Shown in pieces: positions 24,922-31,526 of a stretch of 64,000 nucleotides of DNA. Made by a program: the position numbers and the translations under genes. Within the stretch, counting starts at the first letter, position 1, and each line of letters opens with the position of its first letter. This DNA comes from Fen-1058 sp964398185 (GTDB lineage Bacteria > Chloroflexota > Anaerolineae > Fen-1058), in assembly GCA_964398185.1 (NCBI GenBank), contig CAYNML010000025.1, forward strand, positions 5,665 to 69,664, read 5' to 3'. The notes beneath the pieces are model-generated. The model was not told the origin of the DNA and made no database searches. It saw only the letters and a program-made list of their open reading frames with translations.

Positions 24922-26085
24922 CTAGAAGTCGACTGGCCGGCCGTCGTAAGCGCATTCAAAGAGGCGGCGCAAGTCGTCCGCGCTGGGAAGGCGCTGGCTG
25001 GTGGCGATCTGCGTGTCGGTCTCAGCGCGCCGCACCAGTTCCGGGAGAGCCTGCTCAAAAGCTGGCCGATCGATCCCCAGCTCGCGCACGGTCAACGGCT
25101 GATTGAGTTGTCGCTCCAGATCGCGCACAGCCGCGGTTAAACTCGCCGCCCCGATCGGTTCCGTGTCCGCCCGCAGGCCCAGCGTCTTGGCGATGTCTGC
25201 ATAACGGCTATCGCCGCCGTTGGCCGTAAACTCGATCGTGTAGGGGAGAAATAACGCCACCGCGCGCCCATGCGATACCCGAAACAACGCGCCCAGCGCA
25301 TGGCCCATGCAGTGCGCCAGCGTGGCCTGCGAATTACCAAAGCCGATGCCGCCAATAGCAGCCGCATTGTGCATGTGCTCGCGCGCTTCCCGATCCGATC
25401 CGTCAGCGTAGGCGCGCGGCAAATAGGCGAAGATCAACCGCACGGCGTGCAGGCACAGCGCGTCGGAGAAATCGCTGCGCCAGGTGCTCTGATAACTCTC
25501 GATCGATTGCGTCAGCGCGTCGAGGCCGGTATCGGCTGTGATGGACGGCGGCAGCGACATGACCAACGCCGGATCGATGATGGCGTAATCGGGCAGCATG
25601 CCGCGCGTGCCTACACCCACCTTACGCTGCTCCACCGTATCGGTCAGCACGGCGTACCACGTTGCTTCCGACCCCGTGCCCGAGGTGGTGGGGATGGCGA
25701 TCAACCTGGCCTTGGCGCGCATTGTATACAGATCGAAGGGATTGACGTTGATGGCTTCGATGCCGGGATTCTCGTACAGCAGCCACGCCGCCTTGGCCGC
25801 ATCCAGGCACGATCCGCCGCCGAGGCCGATGATCCAATCGGGCTGGTGTTGAGCCAGAGCGTCGGCGCAGCGCTGGGCCATTTGCAGCGACGGCTCCGGC
25901 TCCACCTCGTCGAAGATCGTGCAGGCCAGTCCCGCCGCGCCGAGCTGATCGATCACGAGCTGCGCCAATCCCAACTGCACGATGTTACGATCAGTGATCA
26001 CAAAGGCGCGCTGTCCCGTCAGCTGCGCCAGGAAGCTCAGCGCTTCTTCGCCGAAGACGACGTGCGGGCTGTCAAAGAACCACAT
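24922..26085 (-). CDS. Iron-containing (group III) alcohol dehydrogenase
   Basis: 387 residues. NAD site in IIGLGGGSCLDAAKAAW, IPTTSGTGSEAT, and metal ligands in TADTGLDALTQSIE (Asp), LAHCMGHALG (two His) and FRVSHGRAVA (His). Substrate range in the family covers primary alcohols, butanol, 1,3-propanediol and lactaldehyde; not resolvable here. The start MWFFDSPHVVFGEEAL is well placed. A hairpin between it and the upstream SCP2 gene suggests separate transcription. Confidence 0.93.
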   Translation of the reverse strand: MWFFDSPHVVFGEEALSFLAQLTGQRAFVITDRNIVQLGLAQLVIDQLGAAGLACTIFDEVEPEPSLQMAQRCADALAQHQPDWIIGLGGGSCLDAAKAAWLLYENPGIEAINVNPFDLYTMRAKARLIAIPTTSGTGSEATWYAVLTDTVEQRKVGVGTRGMLPDYAIIDPALVMSLPPSITADTGLDALTQSIESYQSTWRSDFSDALCLHAVRLIFAYLPRAYADGSDREAREHMHNAAAIGGIGFGNSQATLAHCMGHALGALFRVSHGRAVALFLPYTIEFTANGGDSRYADIAKTLGLRADTEPIGAASLTAAVRDLERQLNQPLTVRELGIDRPAFEQALPELVRRAETDTQIATSQRLPSADDLRRLFECAYDGRPVDF

Positions 26086-26107
26086 CGTTCACGCTCCTGA
26101 AACGACA

Positions 26108-26137
26108 AAGGGACACGATCGGAGTGATGTGTCCCTT
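26108..26137 (-). terminator. Terminator downstream of the SCP2 gene
   Basis: 9-bp stem AAGGGACAC / GTGTCCCTT with a 12-base loop, between the minus-strand SCP2 gene and the alcohol dehydrogenase. On the minus strand it is followed by TGTCGTTTC, a weak U-rich tail. Confidence 0.6.
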
Positions 26138-26156
26138 GCGCAAATTGTCGGCGAGT

Positions 26157-26567
26157 TTAGGCCGGCCAGTCGGTGGCGACGCGCGTCGCGCACAAGACCA
26201 GTTCCGTGGCGGCTTTGGGCGCTTTCATGATCTTGAGCATGTTGCCCTTCAGTTTCAGCTGGCGCGTGACCATGCCCTGAATCGGATCAAGTTTCTTGTC
26301 CACCACTTTGCGCCAGACGGGGTACGTCGCTTCGATGACGAACTCGGGCGCCTTGGCCGCAGCGTCGGCGGCGCGGAAGGCAGCGCGGCATTCGCCGTGC
26401 CACAGATCGACGTAGAGATACACTTCAGCTGGTTCACCGGGCATGCCGGTCACCACCCAGTAGAAATCGCCTTCCCACGTCTTGGCCGCATCGCGATAAC
26501 CGTCGCTCTTGTTCAGTTCGTCTTTCAGCGCCGCCATCCACTCTTCCGATGCAAACTTGATACCCAT
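26157..26567 (-). CDS. SCP-2 sterol transfer family protein
   Basis: 136 residues. MGIKFASEEWMAALKDELN is the start pattern of putative sterol carrier proteins in Chloroflexi and actinobacteria; IQGMVTRQLKLKGNMLKIMK is the diagnostic G-x-(L/M)-K-x-x-G-x-(M/L)-x-x-(M/A) segment of SCP2. It should bind and carry acyl-CoA or other lipids. Divergently transcribed from the acyl-CoA-binding protein gene with back-to-back promoters. Confidence 0.87.
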   Translation of the reverse strand: MGIKFASEEWMAALKDELNKSDGYRDAAKTWEGDFYWVVTGMPGEPAEVYLYVDLWHGECRAAFRAADAAAKAPEFVIEATYPVWRKVVDKKLDPIQGMVTRQLKLKGNMLKIMKAPKAATELVLCATRVATDWPA

Positions 26568-26599
26568 GCTGGCCTCCTTAAGCCCTCAATGTTGTATCC

Positions 26600-26628
26600 A
26601 TTGTATAACCGCCTGCGCCGCGAGGCAA
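26600..26628 (-). promoter_or_regulatory. Promoter of the SCP2 gene
   Basis: Minus strand TTGCCT (26623-26628), 17-base spacer, TACAAT (26600-26605); it starts about 26 bases before the ATG. Only seven bases separate it from the facing ACBP promoter. Confidence 0.65.
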
Positions 26629-26635
26629 GTGGCAG

Positions 26636-26664
26636 TTGATCTTTACCGCAGGCGATCATACAAT
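26636..26664 (+). promoter_or_regulatory. Promoter of the ACBP gene
   Basis: TTGATC (26636-26641), 17-base spacer, TACAAT (26659-26664). The transcript starts near 26,671 and carries a leader of about 110 bases that holds a large hairpin. Confidence 0.65.
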
Positions 26665-26680
26665 GGCCTAATCGTGCAAC

Positions 26681-26750
26681 GTCATTCCCGCACGCCTTCG
26701 CCATGCGCGCCCCCGCGCTTTGCGCGGACAGGGCGTGGCGGGAATCCAGA
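26681..26750 (+). repeat. Dispersed-type hairpin (ATTCCCGC...GCGGGAAT) in the ACBP leader
   Basis: Outer stem ATTCCCGCACGCC (26684-26696) pairs with GGCGTGGCGGGAAT (26732-26745) with one bulge; inner stem CCGCGC / GCGCGG with a TTT loop at 26713-26727. CGTCATTCCCGC...GCGGGAATCCAGA is the form of a repeat seen between genes in many bacterial genomes. It is the only copy noticed in this window. It lies in the leader just before the ACBP ribosome-binding site. Confidence 0.65.
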
Positions 26751-26779
26751 GACCGATCTCATCTCACAGGGAGGATTCC

Positions 26780-27043
26780 ATGTCTACCGATCTGCAATCC
26801 CGCTTCCAACAGGCCGCCGCAGATTCCAAGCAGCTGCCCAAGCGCCCCGATAACAACACCCTGCTCAAGTTGTACTCGCTCTACAAGCAGGCCACGGTGG
26901 GCGATGTCACTGGCAGCCGCCCCGGCGGCTTCGACATGGAAGGCAAGATGAAGTACGATGCGTGGGCCAGGCAAAAGGGCAAAGCCAAAGACGCGGCCAT
27001 GCAGGAGTACGTCGATCTGGTGGAGAGTCTGAAAGCGAAGTAA
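26780..27043 (+). CDS. Acyl-CoA-binding protein
   Basis: 87 residues, the classic ACBP size. LLKLYSLYKQATVGDVTGSRPG and MKYDAWARQKGKAKDAAMQEY are the conserved helices 2-4, including the Tyr, Lys and Trp that contact the CoA head group. It buffers and transports long-chain acyl-CoA in the cytosol. The start follows a GGGAGGATT ribosome-binding site. ACBP is mainly eukaryotic but known from a limited set of bacteria, including Chloroflexi. A cyclase gene starts two bases after its stop. It fits the SCP2, acyltransferase and patatin neighbourhood. Confidence 0.95.
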   Translation: MSTDLQSRFQQAAADSKQLPKRPDNNTLLKLYSLYKQATVGDVTGSRPGGFDMEGKMKYDAWARQKGKAKDAAMQEYVDLVESLKAK

Positions 27044-27045
27044 GT

Positions 27046-27681
27046 ATGCCCATCTACGACATCTCGCTCACCCTCTCCAACGATCTGCCCGTGTGGCCCG
27101 GCGACACGCCGATCGATCTGCGGCGCAACAAAGATATGCAGCAGGACGAGTTGTACACGCTGAGCCAGATCACCACCACCGTCCACGTCGGCTCGCACCT
27201 CGACGCGCCCATGCACTTCCTACGCGAGGGGCACGGCGTTGATCAGATCGATCTCAACAAACTGATCGGCCCGTGCTTCGTCGTCGATCTGCCTGACATC
27301 GACAGCATCGACGCGCAGGCGTTGGAGCAGGCCAACATCCCGGCGAATGTCACACGCCTGTTGTGCCGCACGCGCAACTCAGAATACTGGATGCGCGGCG
27401 ACAAGGTGTTCCACACCGATTTCGTGGCGATCGATCCGTCGGGCGCGGAATGGATCGTGCAGCGCGGCATCCAACTCGTTGGCGTCGATTACCTCTCGGT
27501 GGGCGCATACGAGGGCGGCATCCCCACCCACGAGATTCTGCTCAGCAACGGGGTCGTGCCCGTGGAAGGCCTCGATCTGTCCCGCATCGAGCCGGGTGAA
27601 TACCAACTGATCTGCCTGCCGCTGAAATTGAAGGATTGCGATGGCGCGCCGGTGCGAGCGGTGTTGATGCGGGATGAATAG
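27046..27681 (+). CDS. Cyclase family metal-dependent hydrolase (KynB-like)
   Basis: 211 residues. HVGSHLDAPMHFLREGHGVDQI is the metal-binding HxGxHxDxPxHF motif of the cyclase / arylformamidase family; DISLTLSNDLPVWPGD is the usual N-terminus and DYLSVGAYEGG the late conserved block. Possible reactions include N-formylkynurenine or other amide/lactone hydrolysis; no kynurenine pathway gene is nearby, so the substrate is open. It begins two bases after the ACBP stop and is probably translated from the same mRNA. Confidence 0.9.
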   Translation: MPIYDISLTLSNDLPVWPGDTPIDLRRNKDMQQDELYTLSQITTTVHVGSHLDAPMHFLREGHGVDQIDLNKLIGPCFVVDLPDIDSIDAQALEQANIPANVTRLLCRTRNSEYWMRGDKVFHTDFVAIDPSGAEWIVQRGIQLVGVDYLSVGAYEGGIPTHEILLSNGVVPVEGLDLSRIEPGEYQLICLPLKLKDCDGAPVRAVLMRDE

Positions 27682-27685
27682 ATCA

Positions 27686-27715
27686 TTGCTTACTTCGCCT
27701 GGCCCGTGATATAAT
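27686..27715 (+). promoter_or_regulatory. Promoter of the cDPGS-like gene
   Basis: TTGCTT (27686-27691), 18-base spacer, TATAAT (27710-27715) preceded by TGA, an extended -10. The transcript would start near 27,722. Confidence 0.65.
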
Positions 27716-27731
27716 CGCCCTTGAAAAGATT

Positions 27732-27745
27732 CATGGCGCGCCATG
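27732..27745. promoter_or_regulatory. 14-bp perfect palindrome, candidate operator
   Basis: CATGGCGCGCCATG lies at about +10 to +23 relative to the predicted start. A symmetric site there could hold a dimeric repressor. No regulator gene is adjacent, so this is inference. Confidence 0.45.
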
Positions 27746-27762
27746 TGCCATGATGAGCATAG

Positions 27763-27802
27763 AATGTCATTGAGGTGTGCCTCCGGGCTGCCCAATGACA
27801 TT
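27763..27802 (+). other. Leader hairpin with T-rich tail before the cDPGS-like gene
   Basis: 10-bp stem AATGTCATTG / CAATGACATT with a 20-base GC-rich loop that can itself pair (GCC / GGC), followed by TTTTCGTTTT. It lies between promoter and start codon, so it may be an attenuating terminator. Confidence 0.5.
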
Positions 27803-27842
27803 TTCGTTTTCCAATCCCAAACCCACACCACAGGAGAGAGTC

Positions 27843-29168
27843 ATGAGCAAGATCAAAGTCATCATCATGGGCGCCGCCGGACGCGACTTCCACAATTTCA
27901 ACACCGTGTTCCGCCACAACGACGCCTACGAAGTCGTGGCCTTCACCGCGACGCAGATTCCCAACATCGAAGGCCGCCGCTATCCGCCCGAGCTGGCGGG
28001 CAAGCTGTATCCCGCCGGGATTCCGATCTATCCCGAGTCCGATCTGACCCGCTTGATCAAAGAGCATGACGTCGATCAAGTGATCTTCGCCTATTCGGAC
28101 GTGCAGCACGAATACGTGATGCACAAGGCCTCGCAGGTGTTGGCTGCCGGGGCCGACTTCCGCTTGATCGGGCCGAAGGAAACGCAGATCAAATCGAGCA
28201 AGCCCATCGTCTCGATCGGCGCGGTGCGCACCGGCGCGGGCAAGAGCCAGACCACGCGCCGCGTGAGCGAAGTGCTGCAGTCGCTGGGCTACAAGGTCGC
28301 CGCCGTGCGCCATCCCATGCCCTACGGCGATCTGACCAAGCAGGTCGTGCAGCGCTTCGCGGCCTACAAAGACTTGGACGATCATGAGTGCACGATCGAG
28401 GAACGCGAGGAATACGAGCCGCACATCGATCGCGGCGTGGTGATCTATGCAGGCGTGGACTACGAGGCGATTCTGCGCCAGGCCGAGCAGGAAGCCGACA
28501 TCGTGGTGTGGGACGGCGGCAACAACGACATCTCGTTCTACAAGAGCGATCTGCACATCGTCGTGGCCGACCCGCATCGCCCCGGCCACGAACTTTCGTA
28601 TCACCCCGGCGAAACGAATCTGCGCATGGCCGATGTCGTCGTCATCAACAAGATCGACACCGCCGATCTGGATCACGTCTCCAAGGTGCGCGACAGCATC
28701 ATGAAAGTGAATCCCGACGCGACCGTCGTCGAAGCCGCTTCGCCGATCTTCGTCGACAATCCGGCGGCCATCAAAGGCAAGAGCGTGCTCGTCATCGAAG
28801 ACGGCCCCACGCTGACCCACGGCGAGATGGCCTATGGTGCGGGCGTGGTAGCGGCGCGGCGCTTTGGCGCGGCGGAGATCATCGATCCGCGCCCGTATGC
28901 CGTCGGCTCGATCGTGGCGACGTACCAGAAGTATCCAACCACCGGCGCGGTGCTGCCCGCGATGGGTTACGGCGCGGAGCAGATGCGCGAACTGGGCGAG
29001 ACCATCAACAACACCCCGTGCGATCTGGTGTTGGTGGCCACCCCGATCGATCTACGGCGCGTCGTCGAGATCAACCGTCCGTCGCAGCGCGTGCGCTATG
29101 AGCTGCAGGAGATCGGCCAGCCGACGCTGGTGGACATCCTTGAAGGGAAGTTCGGGCGCAAGCAGTAA
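27843..29168 (+). CDS. Cyclic 2,3-diphosphoglycerate-synthetase-like GTPase (COG2403 type)
   Basis: 441 residues. The N-terminal Rossmann segment VIIMGAAGRDFHNFNTVFR, Walker A-like GAVRTGAGKSQTTRRV (about residue 130), VINKID (NKxD-type guanine motif) and WDGGNNDISFY place it with the archaeal-type cyclic diphosphoglycerate synthetase / predicted GTPase family. In archaea the product is an osmolyte or thermoprotectant; the role of bacterial homologues is not settled. The ATG follows CAGGAGAGAG. A terminator follows the gene. Confidence 0.82.
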   Translation: MSKIKVIIMGAAGRDFHNFNTVFRHNDAYEVVAFTATQIPNIEGRRYPPELAGKLYPAGIPIYPESDLTRLIKEHDVDQVIFAYSDVQHEYVMHKASQVLAAGADFRLIGPKETQIKSSKPIVSIGAVRTGAGKSQTTRRVSEVLQSLGYKVAAVRHPMPYGDLTKQVVQRFAAYKDLDDHECTIEEREEYEPHIDRGVVIYAGVDYEAILRQAEQEADIVVWDGGNNDISFYKSDLHIVVADPHRPGHELSYHPGETNLRMADVVVINKIDTADLDHVSKVRDSIMKVNPDATVVEAASPIFVDNPAAIKGKSVLVIEDGPTLTHGEMAYGAGVVAARRFGAAEIIDPRPYAVGSIVATYQKYPTTGAVLPAMGYGAEQMRELGETINNTPCDLVLVATPIDLRRVVEINRPSQRVRYELQEIGQPTLVDILEGKFGRKQ

Positions 29169-29192
29169 ACCGTGCTGCGTAGTACGTGATGT

Positions 29193-29237
29193 GTGACGGG
29201 CAAGGTGTGATACGATCCATCTCGCCCGTCACTTTTT
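29193..29237 (+). terminator. Rho-independent terminator
   Basis: 9-bp stem GTGACGGGC / GCCCGTCAC around a 22-base loop, then TTTTT. It ends the cDPGS-like transcript, 15 bases before the next ATG. Confidence 0.75.
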
Positions 29238-29251
29238 GTGCGAGAAGCGAC

Positions 29252-30169
29252 ATGACTTCATTCACTCCAGCGTTCATCGTTCACGGCGGCGCGTGGGACA
29301 TTCCCGACGAGGAAGTGCCCGGCCACCTCAATGGCTGCCGCAGCGCCGCACAGATTGGCTGGTCGATCTTGCAGAACGGCGGAGCGGCGCTCGCTGCGGT
29401 CGAAGCCGCCATCCGATCGCTCGAAGATAATCCGGCCTTCGATGCGGGCAAAGGCGCATGGCTCAACTCGGCGGGCGAAGTGGAACTCGATGCGATCATC
29501 ATGGATGGCGCAACGCTGAACAATGGCGCTGTCGCCGCCGTGCAGCACGTGCGCAATCCGATCAGCTTGGCGCGGATGGTGATGGAGCGCACCGCGCATT
29601 CATTGTTGACGGGTTTGGGCGCGGAGCACTTCGCGCAGGCGCAGGGTGTTGAGTTGTGCGACGAATCAGAACTGCTGACCGGGCAAGAACTGGAACGCTG
29701 GAAGGTCATCAAGGCGCTGAAAGATTTCTCGGTGCGGGAAGCCTTCGGCGGCAAGCCGCATGGCACCGTGGGGGCTGTGGCGCGCGATCGGGACGGGCAC
29801 ATCGCCGCAGGCACCTCGACCGGCGGCACGCCCAACAAACTGCAGGGCCGCGTGGGCGACAGTCCCCTCATCGGCTGCGGCTGCTACGCCGACGATCTGA
29901 GCGCAGGCGCGTCGGCTACCGGCTGGGGTGAATCGGTCATGAAAGTGGTGTTGTGCAAGGCTGTGTGCGATTTCACCGCGCAAGGACTGGACGCCCAGCG
30001 GGCCGCTGATAAAGCGATCGGGGTGTTGGCCGATCGGGCGCTGGGGCTGGGCGGCTTGATCGTGATCGATCGCTTCGGACAGATCGGTGTATCATTCAAC
30101 ACACCGCGCATGGCGCGCGCGTGGATATATGAAGATCAGATCATCGCGCGTGTCGAACGGGATACGTGA
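29252..30169 (+). CDS. Isoaspartyl peptidase / L-asparaginase (Ntn hydrolase)
   Basis: 305 residues. FIVHGGAWD is the N-terminal signature, and KPHGTVGAVARDRDGHIAAGTSTGG contains the autocleavage Gly-Thr (GTVG) with the nucleophile Thr, and the TSTGG substrate loop. The precursor should self-cleave into alpha and beta subunits. It removes isoaspartyl residues from damaged peptides or hydrolyses asparagine. The ATG with GAGAAG upstream starts at HGG distance typical for the family; an earlier in-frame start crosses the terminator. The aldolase gene follows 21 bases later. Confidence 0.93.
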   Translation: MTSFTPAFIVHGGAWDIPDEEVPGHLNGCRSAAQIGWSILQNGGAALAAVEAAIRSLEDNPAFDAGKGAWLNSAGEVELDAIIMDGATLNNGAVAAVQHVRNPISLARMVMERTAHSLLTGLGAEHFAQAQGVELCDESELLTGQELERWKVIKALKDFSVREAFGGKPHGTVGAVARDRDGHIAAGTSTGGTPNKLQGRVGDSPLIGCGCYADDLSAGASATGWGESVMKVVLCKAVCDFTAQGLDAQRAADKAIGVLADRALGLGGLIVIDRFGQIGVSFNTPRMARAWIYEDQIIARVERDT

Positions 30170-30190
30170 GTAACACAGAAAGGCAAGACC

Positions 30191-30934
30191 ATGACCTTCC
30201 GCCAACGACTCAAGGATCACGAGATGCTTGTGGGCACGATCGTCTCGCTCGCCTCGCCGGAAGTGGCCGAAGTATTGAGCGCCGCCGGCTTCGATTGGCT
30301 CTTCCTCGACGCCGAGCACAATCCGCTTGAGGCACTGACGGTCCAGCGCTTAATCATGGGGGCGCGCCCGACGCCGTGTCTCGTGCGGCTGGCACGCGGC
30401 GACGAGGTGTCGATCAAGAAAGCGCTGGATGCAGGCGCGACGGGCATCATCGCGCCGTTGATCAATTCGGCTGAGCAGGCAGCCGAGGTCGTGCGCCATG
30501 CGAAGTATGCGCCGCTGGGCGCGCGCGGCGTGGGCGCAGGCCGTGCGCACGGTTACGGCCTCGCCTTTCAAGACTATCTGTCACGCGCGAATGATGAAAC
30601 AGTCGTCGTGGTGCAGGCGGAGCACATCGAAGCCGTGAACAACATCGAAGCGATTGTGCAGGTCCCCGGCGTCGATGCGGTGCTCGTCGGCCCGTATGAT
30701 CTTTCGGCCAGCCTGGGACACATCGGTGAAGTGACGCATCCCGACGTGATCGCCGCCATCGATCGGGTCACGCAGGCCTGTCGGGTTGTCAACCTGCCGT
30801 TGGGGATTTTCGGCATGACAGCGGAGGCGGTGCGTCCGTACATCGATCGTGGTTACACGCTGCTCGCAGTGAGCATTGATACGGTATTGCTTGGCGCGGC
30901 AGCGAGACAACTGCTGGTGCAGGTCAAACGCTAA
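30191..30934 (+). CDS. HpcH/HpaI family aldolase
   Basis: 247 residues, class II pyruvate aldolase (4-hydroxy-2-oxoheptanedioate / 2-dehydro-3-deoxyglucarate type). FDWLFLDAEHNPL carries the DxEH active-site pair; VGPYDLSASLG provides the metal-ligand Asp. The usual QIE is QAE here (VVVQAEHIEAVNNIEAI), which keeps the metal-binding Glu. Substrate not resolved. Probably co-transcribed with the upstream peptidase gene and dgkA 11 bases downstream. Confidence 0.92.
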   Translation: MTFRQRLKDHEMLVGTIVSLASPEVAEVLSAAGFDWLFLDAEHNPLEALTVQRLIMGARPTPCLVRLARGDEVSIKKALDAGATGIIAPLINSAEQAAEVVRHAKYAPLGARGVGAGRAHGYGLAFQDYLSRANDETVVVVQAEHIEAVNNIEAIVQVPGVDAVLVGPYDLSASLGHIGEVTHPDVIAAIDRVTQACRVVNLPLGIFGMTAEAVRPYIDRGYTLLAVSIDTVLLGAAARQLLVQVKR

Positions 30935-30945
30935 AGGACCGTGAC

Positions 30946-31296
30946 ATGCCGCGTAAGTTGCGCATCTTTTTCGCCGGGCTGAAGTTCGCCATCCAGCACG
31001 ATCGCAGCGTGGCGCTGCAGATGATCGTCTCGCTGATCGTGCTGGCGATCAGCTTCGGGCTGCGCGAGTGGTTCGATTTTGTGTTCATCCTGGTGATCAC
31101 GGGCTACATGCTGATCACCGAGATTTTCAACAGCGCCATCGAGGCGATCTGCGACTACGTGCAGCCGGAGCACGATCCGCGCATTGGCGCGATCAAGGAT
31201 GTGGCCGCGGCGGCGGTAGGCCTCAGCGTGCTCATCTGGGTTGGCGCGCTGCTGTTTGAGGTTGTTCGGATCGTCACGCTTCTGCAGGGTAATTGA
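30946..31296 (+). CDS. dgkA: Diacylglycerol / undecaprenol kinase family protein
   Basis: 116-residue integral membrane protein with three helices. The catalytic block EIFNSAIEAICDYVQPEHDPRIGAIKDVAAAAV matches the ExxNTAIEAxxD...KDxAAAAV motif, with Ser in place of the usual Thr after Asn. It phosphorylates diacylglycerol or undecaprenol; the Gram-positive-type form usually acts on undecaprenol. Its stop codon lies within the -35 box of the histidine leader promoter. Confidence 0.92.
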   Translation: MPRKLRIFFAGLKFAIQHDRSVALQMIVSLIVLAISFGLREWFDFVFILVITGYMLITEIFNSAIEAICDYVQPEHDPRIGAIKDVAAAAVGLSVLIWVGALLFEVVRIVTLLQGN

Positions 31297-31321
31297 CACG
31301 CCCTTGCCCGCCTGTTATAAT
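31293..31321 (+). promoter_or_regulatory. Consensus promoter of the hisS leader transcript
   Basis: Perfect TTGACA (31293-31298), 17-base spacer and perfect TATAAT (31316-31321). Transcription should begin near 31,328, about three bases before the leader peptide ATG. The -35 box contains the dgkA stop codon. Confidence 0.9.
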
Positions 31322-31330
31322 GCTGCCATC

Positions 31331-31414
31331 ATGAACGCGAATCTGGTTGCAATCCATCATCATCACGCGCACACCCACCACCAGATGGGCTTTCGACGTT
31401 TGGGTCGCGGCTGA
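31331..31414 (+). CDS. Histidine leader peptide (hisL-like) upstream of hisS
   Basis: 27-residue open reading frame beginning MNANLVAIHHHHAHTHHQ and ending in TGA. Seven of ten consecutive codons (residues 9, 10, 11, 12, 14, 16, 17) are His, four CAC and three CAT. With the promoter start only about three bases upstream there is no room for a ribosome-binding site, so initiation would be leaderless. It is followed after 26 bases by an intrinsic terminator and then by hisS. By analogy with hisL of enterobacteria it should make ribosomes stall when charged tRNA-His is scarce and so prevent termination. Composition and position make coincidence unlikely; translation has not been shown. Confidence 0.85.
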   Translation: MNANLVAIHHHHAHTHHQMGFRRLGRG

Positions 31415-31440
31415 GTTAACAAGCAGCACACTGAAGTGAA

Positions 31441-31468
31441 GCGTGATCCGGACGGGTCACGCTTTTTT
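31441..31468 (+). terminator. Attenuator terminator before hisS
   Basis: 9-bp stem GCGTGATCC / GGGTCACGC (one G-U pair) with GGAC loop, extended by two A-T pairs, then TTTTTT. It lies between the His leader peptide and hisS, so hisS expression from this promoter requires read-through. Confidence 0.85.
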
Positions 31469-31476
31469 GTTTGATC

Positions 31477-31509
31477 ACCCTCCCGGAGGCTGGGAGCCTC
31501 CGGGAGGGT
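31477..31509 (+). repeat. Palindromic hairpin, second copy of the CCTCCCGGAGG element
   Basis: Perfect 15-bp stem ACCCTCCCGGAGGCT / AGCCTCCGGGAGGGT with GGG loop, between the attenuator and the hisS ribosome-binding site. It shares its core with the hairpin at 3265-3297. It could insulate the hisS start or block 3'-5' decay. Confidence 0.75.
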
Positions 31510-31526
31510 ATAGAACAAGGAGCAGC

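Noticed and set aside
24843..25058. Upstream extension of the CBS protein
   Set aside because: It overlaps the alcohol dehydrogenase 3' end; a GGAG ribosome-binding site supports the start at 24842.
27046..29168. Kynurenine degradation operon
   Set aside because: Only the cyclase-family protein hints at it; no kynureninase or tryptophan dioxygenase is nearby.
31297..31526. T-box riboswitch upstream of hisS
   Set aside because: No T-box bulge sequence (TGGNACCGCG type) or specifier stem; the His-codon ORF plus terminator explains the region better.
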